From an uncultured Acidobacteriota bacterium (lineage in GTDB: Bacteria > Acidobacteriota > UBA6911 > CAINFC01), in the NCBI GenBank assembly GCA_903847975.1, contig CAINFC010000004.1, forward strand, positions 1 to 59,116: a stretch of 59,116 nucleotides of DNA, given 5' to 3'. Positions 32,731 to 41,493 of the stretch are shown piece after piece. Positions within the stretch are counted from its first letter, which is position 1, and every line of letters begins with the position of its first letter. The position numbers and the translations under genes were made by a program. The notes beneath the pieces were generated by a model, which was not told the origin of the DNA, searched no databases, and was given only the letters and a program-made list of their open reading frames with translations.

Positions 32731-33216
32731 ATGCGCTACATGCGAGGCAAGACGGGTGGCTATACGCTTATCGAGAGCATGATCGTTTTGTTGATCGTCG
32801 GCATTGCCACGGGCGCGGCCGTGCCGCCTCTCCTGCAGTACGTCCGGCAGGCCCGGTTCCAGGATTACTCCTCGCAGGCGGAATACCTGGTCAAGTTCGC
32901 CCGGCTGTATGCCATGGAGAGAACCACCAACGTCGGGATCTGCCTGGGAACCGGGCAGATCGTGTTGCGCGACCTGGGAACCGGCCGTTCCGCGGACATC
33001 TGCTCGGCCGGCACGATCGTCCGCAGCGTGCAATTGCCGTCGGCGTACCCGTACCTCAGCTTTTCCGGCAGCAATGCGGCCCTGGATCCCCGAGGCCTTG
33101 CGATTACAACGGGAAACCTATGTACCTCTTACGGAAGCAACTCAAACAATATCTGTATCGGGAAAACCAGAATCAACAGGATGGAGGTTGCCGGAGGATG
33201 CGGTACCTGTCCCTGA
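32731..33216 (+). CDS. Type IV minor pilin, FimT/GspH-like (cluster II)
   Basis: A 161-residue prepilin. The leader (MRYMRGKTGG) ends in glycine before YTLIESMIVLLIVGIATGAAV, with glutamate at position 5. The C-terminal domain includes NVGICLGTGQIVLRDLG, LDPRGLAI and a cysteine-rich end (CTSYGS, CIGKT, CGTC). The promoter upstream excludes the ATG at 32725 unless transcription starts early; 32731 is chosen, 32740 is possible. It is the same family as the first gene of cluster I but clearly diverged from it. It overlaps the next gene by 19 bases. Confidence 0.8.
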   Translation: MRYMRGKTGGYTLIESMIVLLIVGIATGAAVPPLLQYVRQARFQDYSSQAEYLVKFARLYAMERTTNVGICLGTGQIVLRDLGTGRSADICSAGTIVRSVQLPSAYPYLSFSGSNAALDPRGLAITTGNLCTSYGSNSNNICIGKTRINRMEVAGGCGTCP

Positions 33217-33560
33217 AGGCCAGCGGCAGCCGGGGCATGTCCCTGGTGGAGTCGCTGATCGCCTGTACCATTATGGCCGGGTCTCTCCTGAGCCTGGCGT
33301 ACATGCAGGCCAGCTTCGGCAAGCAGTATCTCGACCGCCGGCTGCAAAGTGCCTTGCAGGACGTGGCCGCCAGCGAAATGGCGCGGTGCCGGATCGGGGC
33401 TGCCGCCAATGCATCCGTCACCTATCTGGGCTTTGCGGTGACCGTCAGCCGAACGGGCGGGGACTGCCTGCCGGCTCAAAGCGCCTGCCAGAACATCGCG
33501 GTAACTACCATGAGCAATAATCGGACCTATTCCCTGGTTTCCAAAGTCTGCGGTTATTAG
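33198..33560 (+). CDS. Type IV minor pilin, PilV-like (cluster II)
   Basis: A 120-residue prepilin; leader MRYLSLKASGSRG, mature start MSLVESLIACTIMAGSLLSLAYMQ with glutamate at position 5. ATG at 33198 is preferred: GGAGG lies 10 bases upstream (33183-33187) and the leader length is normal, while the open frame reaches back to 33120. Cysteines occur in pairs (DCLPAQSAC, VCGY), suggesting disulfides in the exported domain. Confidence 0.78.
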   Translation: MRYLSLKASGSRGMSLVESLIACTIMAGSLLSLAYMQASFGKQYLDRRLQSALQDVAASEMARCRIGAAANASVTYLGFAVTVSRTGGDCLPAQSACQNIAVTTMSNNRTYSLVSKVCGY

Positions 33561-33562
33561 AG

Positions 33563-34546
33563 ATGCGAGTTAAGGAGAAGGGGCGCACCTCCGGATTCGG
33601 AATGCTGGAACTGCTGTTGGCTCTGACGGTCACAGGATTCGTCCTGATGAGCTCCACCTTTCTTTTTGTCGTTTCGACGCGGCTCTTTCGCGATACCAAA
33701 AGCCAGTCGGACAACCTGGAAAACAAATCCCCGTCGATGGAGCTGCTCTCCCGGTACGTGGACCGCTGGGGGGTGGGGGTTGTCTCGCAGGCGGCGCTGA
33801 GCGGCTGTACGGGGACGATGTCCGACGGCCTGGGCAACACCTTGCCGGTCTGTCCGCCCCAGGAAAAGAGCTTGTCCATCACCTCCAACCTGATCGATGG
33901 AACCTCCTTTTCCAATGTCTCATTTTACGGGAATATGAACGGCTTCGGTTTCGTGCAATCCGTCGTCGCCGGTACGACGACGACCGCCAGCCTGGTCAGC
34001 TGTCGACTGGCCGGCACGGAAGCGGCCTCGTGGAATTGCCACAACGTCTGGCGAAGTTCCGGTCTGCTCAACGATCTCTCTTCCGCCAGGGTGGTTCCGC
34101 TGGCCTTTCTGGGCGCCATGAACAGCGTGGACTGTCTTTCTGCCACCGCGCCCAATAAGACCGGAGTCAATTTCGCCATGAGCGGTTCCTCCGGAAACAG
34201 ACAACTGGCGGCCGGGGATATTATCCAGCGCAGTCCTTTTCACATCCGGCTCTTCTGCCAGCAGAATTCGAACGACAGCAACCGTATCTGGCTGTATGTA
34301 AAAATGACCGATACGGCGGCGGCCTGCAATGCCGGCGATTCGACGGCGCAGCCGGTGATGCCCGTGGACGCCTTTAACGTGCAGGGCATTGCCGCGGTGA
34401 ATCCCGCTTCCAGCAGTTGCACCGCAGCCAGCGGCGGGGATGATTGCGGCGCCATGCAGATCACCCTGACTTTGCGCAGTGAAACCCGGAGCTCCAGGGC
34501 GAATCAGTACGATACCATCCAACTGTCAGGCGTCTATGGGAGGTAA
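33563..34546 (+). CDS. Type IV minor pilin, PilW-like (cluster II)
   Basis: A 327-residue prepilin starting 2 bases after the previous stop. The leader MRVKEKGRTSGFG precedes MLELLLALTVTGFVLMSSTFLFV, with the conserved glutamate at mature position 3 by this alignment (or 5 if cut after SG). The large exported domain is Ser/Thr/Asn-rich with several cysteines (LSGCTGTM, SLVSCRLAG, SSSCTAASGGDDCG). Length and order suit PilW. It is much longer than the PilW-like protein of cluster I. Confidence 0.76.
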   Translation: MRVKEKGRTSGFGMLELLLALTVTGFVLMSSTFLFVVSTRLFRDTKSQSDNLENKSPSMELLSRYVDRWGVGVVSQAALSGCTGTMSDGLGNTLPVCPPQEKSLSITSNLIDGTSFSNVSFYGNMNGFGFVQSVVAGTTTTASLVSCRLAGTEAASWNCHNVWRSSGLLNDLSSARVVPLAFLGAMNSVDCLSATAPNKTGVNFAMSGSSGNRQLAAGDIIQRSPFHIRLFCQQNSNDSNRIWLYVKMTDTAAACNAGDSTAQPVMPVDAFNVQGIAAVNPASSSCTAASGGDDCGAMQITLTLRSETRSSRANQYDTIQLSGVYGR

Positions 34547-34550
34547 CCCC

Positions 34551-35876
34551 GTGATCCGCGAGCAAGGCTTCGCCCTGATAACCGTACTTCTTTTTTCCAT
34601 GGTTTTCTTTGCCCTGGGCGTTGCCGCCCTGACCATGTCCTATTTCGGCTTTCACACGCAGAACAGCGAGAACAACTATCAGCGCGCCGGATGGGCTGCC
34701 GAGTATGCGATCAACCAGGCCGTTTCCGCCCTGCCCACCTGTTCTTCGACGGAGACCAGCTGTCCCGTGCTGTCGCTCTCCGGACTCTCCTGCCGCTACG
34801 CAGGCATCCCGGATTCCGGGAACGCTTACTGCCTGATCCGCGGGGTGGGCCAATTCAGAAACGCCAGTATTGTCAAGATGGTGGTCATGCCGATCGCTCC
34901 CACCGGCAACTGGTCGGCCATGGTGGCCCGCTCGGGTACCCTGAACCTGAGCGGCAGCTCCTCCATTGCCAACTGCGATACCACCTGTCCGGCCGGCGGG
35001 CCGGCGGTTCTTTACCAGGCGGCCCTCAACGGATCCTATACGCCTGTCGATTCCACTCCGGCCAACTGCCCGAACAATCCCACAGGAGTATACGGGCACC
35101 CGGCCGTCCAGCAGAAATCCACTCTGCCCAACGATCTGGCTTCGACTTTTTTTGGCGGCGCAACCGACTGGGCCGCGCTGCTCAGCGCCTTGGGATCGAA
35201 GTATGGGGCGGATGCCTCCGGCCTGGGGGCGGGTTCGATTCCTGCCGCCTGCCAGGTCAGCTGGGTGAGCCCGTGCGGCGGGAAAAAACAGCCGGCCTGC
35301 AAAACGATTCCTCCGAGCGGCTGCACCGGCGGCCGGGTTTACGTGAACGCCCCGAATCAGACCGTAACCCTGAGTACCGCCCTGAGCAATCTGACTCTTG
35401 TTTCCAACGGTACCGTCGCATTGAATACGGAAGTGTCCGGAGTAAACATTTTTGCCGAAAACATCTCCGTGTCCACAGACGGAGAGATTTTGCAGGGCGG
35501 GGCTTTCTTTTCCCGCTCGGCCACCTCCATAGCCCTGGGCAGCAACCAGGTGCTTGGAACCAGCTCCAGCCCGGTGCTGATGATCCAGGGAGGCAACCTG
35601 AGCATGTCCGGGAGCGGCGGGCCGGACCTCTTCGGGATGACTTATACCCGGGGATCTTCCGTATCGATTTCCGGAAACGGAAACGTGAAGGTTCACGGTA
35701 CAATGATTCACGATAACGCCAACGGAACGTTCGACACGTCCAGCGGGAACCTGGCCCTGACTTTTGACTACACGGTTCTTGCCAACCTCTCGGTCAACCT
35801 GTCCGGATTGACCCGAAGTCCATCCTGCGGCGGTACCACCAAGGACTACCTCTTAACCAAACAGACCGCTTTTTGA
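34551..35876 (+). CDS. PilX-like pilus protein with beta-solenoid-like domain (cluster II)
   Basis: A 441-residue protein. GTG at 34551 is chosen because GGGAGG lies 7 bases before it; an ATG at 34536 would include that site. The N-terminus EQGFALITVLLFSMVFFALGVAAL is a PilX-type membrane helix. Residues ~250-420 have repeated short strands (TVTLSTALSNLTLVSNGTVALN, EVSGVNIFAENISVSTDGEIL, SSVSISGNGNVKVHGTM), suggesting a beta-solenoid or DUF-type repeat. Such a domain could bind a surface partner. It ends cluster II and is followed by R1 copy C. Confidence 0.74.
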   Translation: MIREQGFALITVLLFSMVFFALGVAALTMSYFGFHTQNSENNYQRAGWAAEYAINQAVSALPTCSSTETSCPVLSLSGLSCRYAGIPDSGNAYCLIRGVGQFRNASIVKMVVMPIAPTGNWSAMVARSGTLNLSGSSSIANCDTTCPAGGPAVLYQAALNGSYTPVDSTPANCPNNPTGVYGHPAVQQKSTLPNDLASTFFGGATDWAALLSALGSKYGADASGLGAGSIPAACQVSWVSPCGGKKQPACKTIPPSGCTGGRVYVNAPNQTVTLSTALSNLTLVSNGTVALNTEVSGVNIFAENISVSTDGEILQGGAFFSRSATSIALGSNQVLGTSSSPVLMIQGGNLSMSGSGGPDLFGMTYTRGSSVSISGNGNVKVHGTMIHDNANGTFDTSSGNLALTFDYTVLANLSVNLSGLTRSPSCGGTTKDYLLTKQTAF

Positions 35877-35940
35877 CCGGGTGTCCGGCTTCCGAACGGA
35901 AGCGGTCCGCCTGTCCGGCGAAGCGTCTTTCCGGAGACGC

Positions 35941-36073
35941 CGAAAGAAGGTCCTGCTCTTCCTTCCTCTCCTGTACGTCCTTCCTTTTCACAGGAAGACG
36001 GGAAGATCAGAAAGGAAGAAGGAAGCTATCCGTGTATTTGAGAAGGGGGAAGGGAATTATTACTAACTTGTCT
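35941..36073. repeat. R1 dispersed repeat, copy C
   Basis: Third copy of the unit at 12975 and 20691: TTTTCACAGGAAGACGGG at 35985-36002, then AAGATCAGAAAGGAAG and CCGTGTATTTGAG. The left arm is more diverged (TCTCCTGT). It lies between the convergent ends of pilin cluster II and the dehydrogenase gene and reaches that gene's stop codon. Confidence 0.75.
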
Positions 36074-37014
36074 TAGAAAACGACCTGCACCTTCCGGGCG
36101 CCCGGTGCTGCGGCGCGGGCAAAAGCTTCCAGGGCCCGATCGACCGGGAATTCCGAGTCGGTCAGTGCATCGACCTCCACCAGCTTCTGTTCCAGCAGGC
36201 GCAGGGCCGGGGCAAACGGGCCGCAGCGCGAGCCGACCAGGGTGACCTCATCCACGACCAGCGGAACGAACGAGCCGGCCTGACCGCCGTGAAACGTGGA
36301 CTTGAGCACCAGGGTCCCCCGGGGGCGGGTCAGCCGGCGGGCCAGATCGAATCCGTCGGCGTGGCCGGTGCAGTCGACGACCACATCGAATGACTCCCGA
36401 ATCTCCTCTCCACGGACCGTAACCTCCACGCCCTGTTTCCGGAGCAGCTCCATTTTCGAGGCATGATGGCCGATGAGCAGCAGCCGGCAACCCGTCAGCC
36501 GCAAGACCTGGGCACAGAGCAGCCCGAGCTTGCCATCCCCGAGCACCGCCACGTGGTCCGTCGGGCGTATGTGCAGCCTCTCCGTGATCTCCAGGGCGGC
36601 GGCCAGGGGCTCGGTAAAAACCGCCTCCCGGTCCGTCACTCCCTCCGGCACGACATGGAGGCAATGCTGCGGCAGGACGACATGTTCCGCCAGGGATCCG
36701 TCCCGGCGATCGATGCCCAGCGTGGTCCGCTTCGGGCAGTGGCTCCGGTCGCCGCGCCGGCAGGCGGGGCAGCTTTCGCAGGAGGCGTTGATTTCCCCGA
36801 CCACCCGGCGGCCCTGCCAGGGGCCCTCTTCCGCCAGGCCCACGAACTCGTGGCCCAGGACGCCCCGAAATCCCATGTATCCCTTGATGATTTCCAGATC
36901 CGTATTGCAGATCCCGGCCCGCAGGACGCGAATCCGCACCTCTCCGGGCGGGACCGCGGGAAGAGGATAGTCGCAGACCAGCCGCAATTGACCGTCGAAC
37001 AGCAGCGCACGCAT
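36073..37014 (-). CDS. Zinc-dependent medium-chain alcohol dehydrogenase
   Basis: A 313-residue MDR-family oxidoreductase. Catalytic zinc ligands: C36 (GICNTD), H55/E56 (GHEF) and E135 (TEPLA). The structural zinc site is CESCPACRRGDRSHC (C79, C82, C85, C93). The dinucleotide fold has VAVLGDGKLGLL, slightly off the usual GxGxxG. ATG at 37014 is chosen for its AAAGGAG site; an ATG nine codons upstream lacks one. The likely substrate is a sugar alcohol or threonine-like compound, which the sequence does not settle. R1 copy C touches its 3' end. Confidence 0.87.
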   Translation of the reverse strand: MRALLFDGQLRLVCDYPLPAVPPGEVRIRVLRAGICNTDLEIIKGYMGFRGVLGHEFVGLAEEGPWQGRRVVGEINASCESCPACRRGDRSHCPKRTTLGIDRRDGSLAEHVVLPQHCLHVVPEGVTDREAVFTEPLAAALEITERLHIRPTDHVAVLGDGKLGLLCAQVLRLTGCRLLLIGHHASKMELLRKQGVEVTVRGEEIRESFDVVVDCTGHADGFDLARRLTRPRGTLVLKSTFHGGQAGSFVPLVVDEVTLVGSRCGPFAPALRLLEQKLVEVDALTDSEFPVDRALEAFARAAAPGARKVQVVF

Positions 37015-37113
37015 TCCAGCTCCTTTCCAGGAATTTTCCATTTCCGATTGACTTGGATCGAACCTTTTCCTGTGCTCTAAACTTGGGGAGATCCTGAAGT
37101 CGCTGGTTGGAGC

Positions 37114-37761
37114 TCAGGAGGCAGGGGCCAGATAGGCGGCAATGGAAACGAAGTGGGCCAGCGCCCCGCAAACCACGAAAAGGTGCCAGACTTCGTGAAA
37201 TCCGAATTTTCCCGGGAAGAAATCCATCTTTTTTGTGGCATAAACAATGGCGCCGCCGGTGTAGAGAAGGCCGCCTGCAAAAAGCCAGATCAGGGCGCCC
37301 GCGGAAAGAGTTCTCCACATCTCCCCAACCGCGGCGACGGAGAGCCAACCCATCCCCAGGTAAACGCCGGCCGAGACCCAGCGGGGAGCCTGCATCAGGA
37401 ACATTTTCACCAGGATTCCCAACCCGGCCAGCCCCCAGATGACGGCCAGCAACCCCCAGCTCCAGAAGCCATGAAAAACAAGAGCGCAGAAAGGGGTATA
37501 GGTGCCGGCAATCTGCAGGTAAATGGCGGCATGGTCCAGCTTGCGCAGCCGCTCCAGGATCCGGGGAGCGGCAAAGACGGAGTGATAGGCGGCGCTGCAG
37601 GAAAAGAGGAAAACCATGCTCAATCCGTAAATGCTCAGAACCATCTGCCGGGCAAAGTCCTCTCGGCCCAGAAAAAGAAGCACCCCCCAGCCGACCGCCG
37701 CCAGGACGGCTGCCAGAAAATGGCTCCATCCGTTGACCGGTTCTCGAAATCGAATTCGCAT
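37114..37761 (-). CDS. Hemolysin III/TrhA-type (PAQR-like) membrane protein
   Basis: A 215-residue, seven-helix membrane protein of the hemolysin III family (YqfA/TrhA). Conserved motifs: EPVNGWSHFLAA at the start, SCSAAYHS, LDHAAIYLQIAGTYTPF and FGFHEVWHLFVVCGA, with metal-binding-type histidines shared with PAQR receptors. The family influences membrane lipid composition; hemolysis is not established for most members. ATG at 37761 gives the canonical N-terminus; the open frame reaches 27 codons further up. It is 99 bases upstream of the dehydrogenase gene and in the same direction. Confidence 0.88.
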   Translation of the reverse strand: MRIRFREPVNGWSHFLAAVLAAVGWGVLLFLGREDFARQMVLSIYGLSMVFLFSCSAAYHSVFAAPRILERLRKLDHAAIYLQIAGTYTPFCALVFHGFWSWGLLAVIWGLAGLGILVKMFLMQAPRWVSAGVYLGMGWLSVAAVGEMWRTLSAGALIWLFAGGLLYTGGAIVYATKKMDFFPGKFGFHEVWHLFVVCGALAHFVSIAAYLAPAS

Positions 37762-37835
37762 AGTCCCTATTCCCGGAAGCGTTCCACTGTCGTTTTGCCG
37801 GCAGTGGCCGTCCCTTGGCGCGGCGTAAATGAAGT

Positions 37836-37865
37836 TTGACAAAGGCGGCGCGCGCCTCCTAAAAT
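37836..37865 (+). promoter_or_regulatory. Sigma70-like promoter of the hybrid histidine kinase
   Basis: A perfect TTGACA (37836-37841) and TAAAAT (37860-37865) are 18 bases apart. The start would be near 37872, about 60 nt before the ATG at 37935. Confidence 0.6.
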
Positions 37866-37934
37866 GTGGCTTTGGGTAAACGGAGAATTCATAAGCTTAT
37901 TCTCTCATTTTCACCCATTTTCCGGAAATAATCC

Positions 37935-40900
37935 ATGGCTAACCCCCAACCCAGGCCGGAACGAATCCAGATCTGGAGCAGACGGTACGCTCTGTTCGGC
38001 TTTCTATTCGGGAGCACCTTTCCCCTGGTGGCCACGGCTTTTGACATGCTTTCCCGCGGGCTGCCGATCAGCCTGGAGGGGTTTGTGAACTCCCAGCTGT
38101 CCCAGCCCATTCTCTGGGCAGTGGATACCTCTCCGCTGGTTCTGGGAGTGCTTTGCTTTCTGATCGGGACCAGGCAGGACCAGCTGGAATCCAGCCGGAA
38201 CGATCTGGAGAGAACCGTCGTCCAGCGAACCGAGCAGCTGACTCAGGTCAATAACGAGCTGAAGACGGAAATTAGCAAACTGCGGGCCATGGAAATCATA
38301 CTGCGCGAAAACGAGGATCGCTATCGCACGGTTGCCGATTATACCTATGACATGGAATACTGGCTTTCCGAGGACAACCGGGTGATCTTCATGTCGCCCT
38401 CCTGCCGGCGCGTAACCGGCTACACCGTTCCGGACTTCATGGAAAGGGCCAATCTCCTGCGAAAAATCATCCATCCGGAGGACTACCCTCATTTCAGGGG
38501 GCATCGCCATCGCAAGGATGAAAAGGGAGTGTCCTTTGCCCAGTACCGCATTATCTGCAGCGATCAGACCATCAAGTGGATCGAGCATGCCTGCCAGCCT
38601 GTTTTCGGCCAGGGAGGGAAATCGTTGGGGAGAAGGGCCTCCGACCGCGACATTACCGACCGCCGGCGTGCCGAGATTTCCCTGCAGGAAAACGAGGAGC
38701 GCTTCCGCTATCTGGTGGAAAACGCCAATGACCTGATTTTCCGGACCGATACCCGCGGACAGTTTGAATTCCTCAATCCGACTGCTGTGCGGGTGCTGAA
38801 GTATCCGGAGAGGGAGCTGGTGGGCCGCTATCTCATTGAGCTGGTCCGGCCGGATTATCGCAAGGCCGTGGGGCAGTATTACAAGGTTCAGGTAGCGGGA
38901 AAAGTATTGAGCACCTACTACGAGCTGCCGATTCAGGCCGGAGACGGGACGGAGATCTGGCTCGGCCAGAACGTCCAGCTTTCCCTCGAAGGGGGCGAGG
39001 TGGTCGGGCTGCAGGCGATTGCCCGCGACATTACCCGGCGGCGGCAGATGGAAATCCAGCTGGCGCGGGAAAAGCAATTCCTTGAATCGCTGATCCGCAA
39101 CAGCCCGGTAGCCATCGTTCTGCTGGATCTGAACGGGTGCATTACCTCCTGCAATCCCGCTTTCGAAAGGCTCTTCGGTTATGCTCCGCAGGAGGTCATC
39201 GGGCTGAACCTGGACCTCCTGATCTCGGAGAGTTCCGGGCTGCAGACCTCGGAGTCCCTGACCCGGAAAGCCATGCAGGGAGAGCTGGTCCACGACTTCG
39301 GTCTGCGACGCCGCAAGGACGGCTCCCTGGTCGATGTGGAAATCTTCGGCCTGCCGGTAACGGTCGAGAAGCGGTTCGCGGGGACCCTCGGCATGTACCA
39401 CGATATTTCCGAGCTGGTCCAGGCCCGGCATCAGGCGGAAGCGGCCGACCGTGCCAAGTCCGCTTTTCTTGCGGCCATGAGCCATGAGATCCGCACCCCG
39501 CTCAATGGAATCATCGGCATGATGGGGCTTTTGCTGGATACTCCCATGAGCGCCCAGCAGCGCCAGTTTGCCGAGATTGTCCGCTTTTCCGGCGAAAACC
39601 TTCTGAAAATCATCAACGACGTCCTGGATTTTTCCAAAATCGAGGCGGATCGTATCGAACTGGAAAACAGCTTTTTCAATCTGCGTGAAGTGATCGAAGG
39701 GATCGGAACCCTGTTCGCGGAGCGAACCCACCAGAAGGGGCTCGAATTGATCATTTTCATAGAGCCGGACGTTCCCAACACCCTGCTGGGTGATTCGTTC
39801 CGCCTGGGGCAGGTGCTGACCAATCTGATTGGCAATGCCTTGAAATTCACCGAAGAAGGGGAGATTTGCCTGGGAGTGGAGCGGATCAGCTCCACGGAAG
39901 AACAGGCGTTGCTGCGATTCAGCGTTCGGGACACCGGGATAGGAATTACGCCGGAGCAGCAGCAGCGCCTGTTCCAGCCTTTTACCCAGGCGGACTCATC
40001 CACCACCCGCAAGTATGGGGGAACCGGCCTGGGCCTGGCTATTTCCAAGCGCCTGGTGGAGCTGATGGGCGGAGAACTGGAAATCGAAAGCGCGCCCGGG
40101 CGGGGCAGCACCTTCCGCTTTCAAGTGGTCATGAAAAGAGGAGTGCCGGCAGCGTCCGACCAGGAAGATCGGAGCCGGTCGCTGCAAAACATGCGGGTTC
40201 TGATTGTGGACGACAACGAGACCAACCGGGCGGTGCTGGAACATCAGGTGGCCACCTGGGGCATGGTGTCCCAGAGTGCGGCCGGCGCCGCGGAGGCGCT
40301 GGCCATTTTGCGAAAGGCGGCGGGGGAGGATTCTCCTTTTGAATTGGTTCTTACGGATATGGAAATGCCGGTCATGGACGGGATCGGACTGGCTCGCGAA
40401 ATCCGGGCGGATGCGGCTCTTCGCGGTCTCAAGCTGATCCTGCTGACTTCGGTGGGTAAGATTGGAGTGCAAAAGACAATCCGGGAGATCGGGCTGGATG
40501 CCGAGATGGTCAAGCCGGTGCGACAGCAGGACCTGCTGGACTGCATTCTCCGTATTCTGGGAGCGACACCGGAAAGCTCCAACAAGGCGGTTGCGGGTTA
40601 TATGGGCGAACTTGGGGGCGAAGGTGTGCCTCATGAGAAGGAAGGATTGGGAATCCGCCTTCTGGTTGCCGAGGATAATCCGGTGAACCAGAGGGTCGCG
40701 GTGCTGATGCTGGAATCCCGGGGATACCGCGTGGACCTGGTGTCCAACGGGCGGGAAGCCGTGGATGCGGCGGCACGGTGTTCCTATGCGGCGATCCTGA
40801 TGGATTGCCAGATGCCGGAATTGGACGGTTATGAAGCCGCAGAGGAAATACGCAGACGGGAGGGCGCCGGCCGGCACATGCCGATCATTGCGCTGACCGC

Positions 40901-41438
40901 CCACGTTCTCCAGGGCGACAAGTCCAAATGTTTTGCCGCAGGCATGGACGATTATGTTCCCAAGCCGATTAAAGCGGAAGAGCTCTTTTCTACCCTGCGC
41001 CGCTGGGTCAAAGCCGAGGATCCGGCGGCTTCCATCCAGGAGGCTTCGATTTCCGGCAGGACGGCGGCGGCGGAGGGGAGGGCCCTGACAATGCCCGTTC
41101 TGGAGGAATCGGCACTCAACAAATTGAAGAAGCTGCAGCAGGCCGGTAATCCGGATGTGGTGGTCCAGCTGATCGAACTGTTTGTGTGCGATCTGCCGCT
41201 GAAGCTGGCCACGATTCGTCAGGCCATCGCCCAAAGCAACGGCAGGCTGCTGCGCCAGAGCGCCCATGCTTTGAAGGGCAGCGCCTCGAGTCTGGGGGTT
41301 CTCCGCCTGGCCTCGCTGTGTGAGGAGCTGGAAGCCAAAGGGAAAAAGGAGGAGTGGTCCGGCCTGGAGCGCCTGCAATCTCAGCTGGAGGCGGAAAGCG
41401 AGCAGGCGCGAATCGCATTGGAGCAAAGGACGAAATAG
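37935..41438 (+). CDS. Hybrid sensor histidine kinase (TM-PAS3-HisKA-HATPase-REC-REC-HPt)
   Basis: A 1167-residue phosphorelay protein. Two membrane helices lie near residues 18-36 and 60-78, then a coiled coil, then three PAS domains (about 125-245, 255-370, 380-500; each ends RDITxRR-like). The phosphoacceptor His is H517 in SHEIRTPLNG. The ATPase has GNALKFTEEG and GGTGLGLAISKRL. Two receiver domains carry D808 (VLTDMEMPVMDG) and D957 (ILMDCQMPELDG), and a C-terminal HPt domain has H1111 (SAHALKGSAS). Thus the full four-step relay is in one chain, of the BarA/ArcB type. The output may be the REC-GGDEF protein encoded 55 bases downstream. The ligand is unknown. Confidence 0.92.
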   Translation: MANPQPRPERIQIWSRRYALFGFLFGSTFPLVATAFDMLSRGLPISLEGFVNSQLSQPILWAVDTSPLVLGVLCFLIGTRQDQLESSRNDLERTVVQRTEQLTQVNNELKTEISKLRAMEIILRENEDRYRTVADYTYDMEYWLSEDNRVIFMSPSCRRVTGYTVPDFMERANLLRKIIHPEDYPHFRGHRHRKDEKGVSFAQYRIICSDQTIKWIEHACQPVFGQGGKSLGRRASDRDITDRRRAEISLQENEERFRYLVENANDLIFRTDTRGQFEFLNPTAVRVLKYPERELVGRYLIELVRPDYRKAVGQYYKVQVAGKVLSTYYELPIQAGDGTEIWLGQNVQLSLEGGEVVGLQAIARDITRRRQMEIQLAREKQFLESLIRNSPVAIVLLDLNGCITSCNPAFERLFGYAPQEVIGLNLDLLISESSGLQTSESLTRKAMQGELVHDFGLRRRKDGSLVDVEIFGLPVTVEKRFAGTLGMYHDISELVQARHQAEAADRAKSAFLAAMSHEIRTPLNGIIGMMGLLLDTPMSAQQRQFAEIVRFSGENLLKIINDVLDFSKIEADRIELENSFFNLREVIEGIGTLFAERTHQKGLELIIFIEPDVPNTLLGDSFRLGQVLTNLIGNALKFTEEGEICLGVERISSTEEQALLRFSVRDTGIGITPEQQQRLFQPFTQADSSTTRKYGGTGLGLAISKRLVELMGGELEIESAPGRGSTFRFQVVMKRGVPAASDQEDRSRSLQNMRVLIVDDNETNRAVLEHQVATWGMVSQSAAGAAEALAILRKAAGEDSPFELVLTDMEMPVMDGIGLAREIRADAALRGLKLILLTSVGKIGVQKTIREIGLDAEMVKPVRQQDLLDCILRILGATPESSNKAVAGYMGELGGEGVPHEKEGLGIRLLVAEDNPVNQRVAVLMLESRGYRVDLVSNGREAVDAAARCSYAAILMDCQMPELDGYEAAEEIRRREGAGRHMPIIALTAHVLQGDKSKCFAAGMDDYVPKPIKAEELFSTLRRWVKAEDPAASIQEASISGRTAAAEGRALTMPVLEESALNKLKKLQQAGNPDVVVQLIELFVCDLPLKLATIRQAIAQSNGRLLRQSAHALKGSASSLGVLRLASLCEELEAKGKKEEWSGLERLQSQLEAESEQARIALEQRTK

Positions 41439-41493
41439 GAATCCTAATATCGAAGCGCAGCTTCCCCTGTGTGGTTTGTTCGCAGGAATCATC

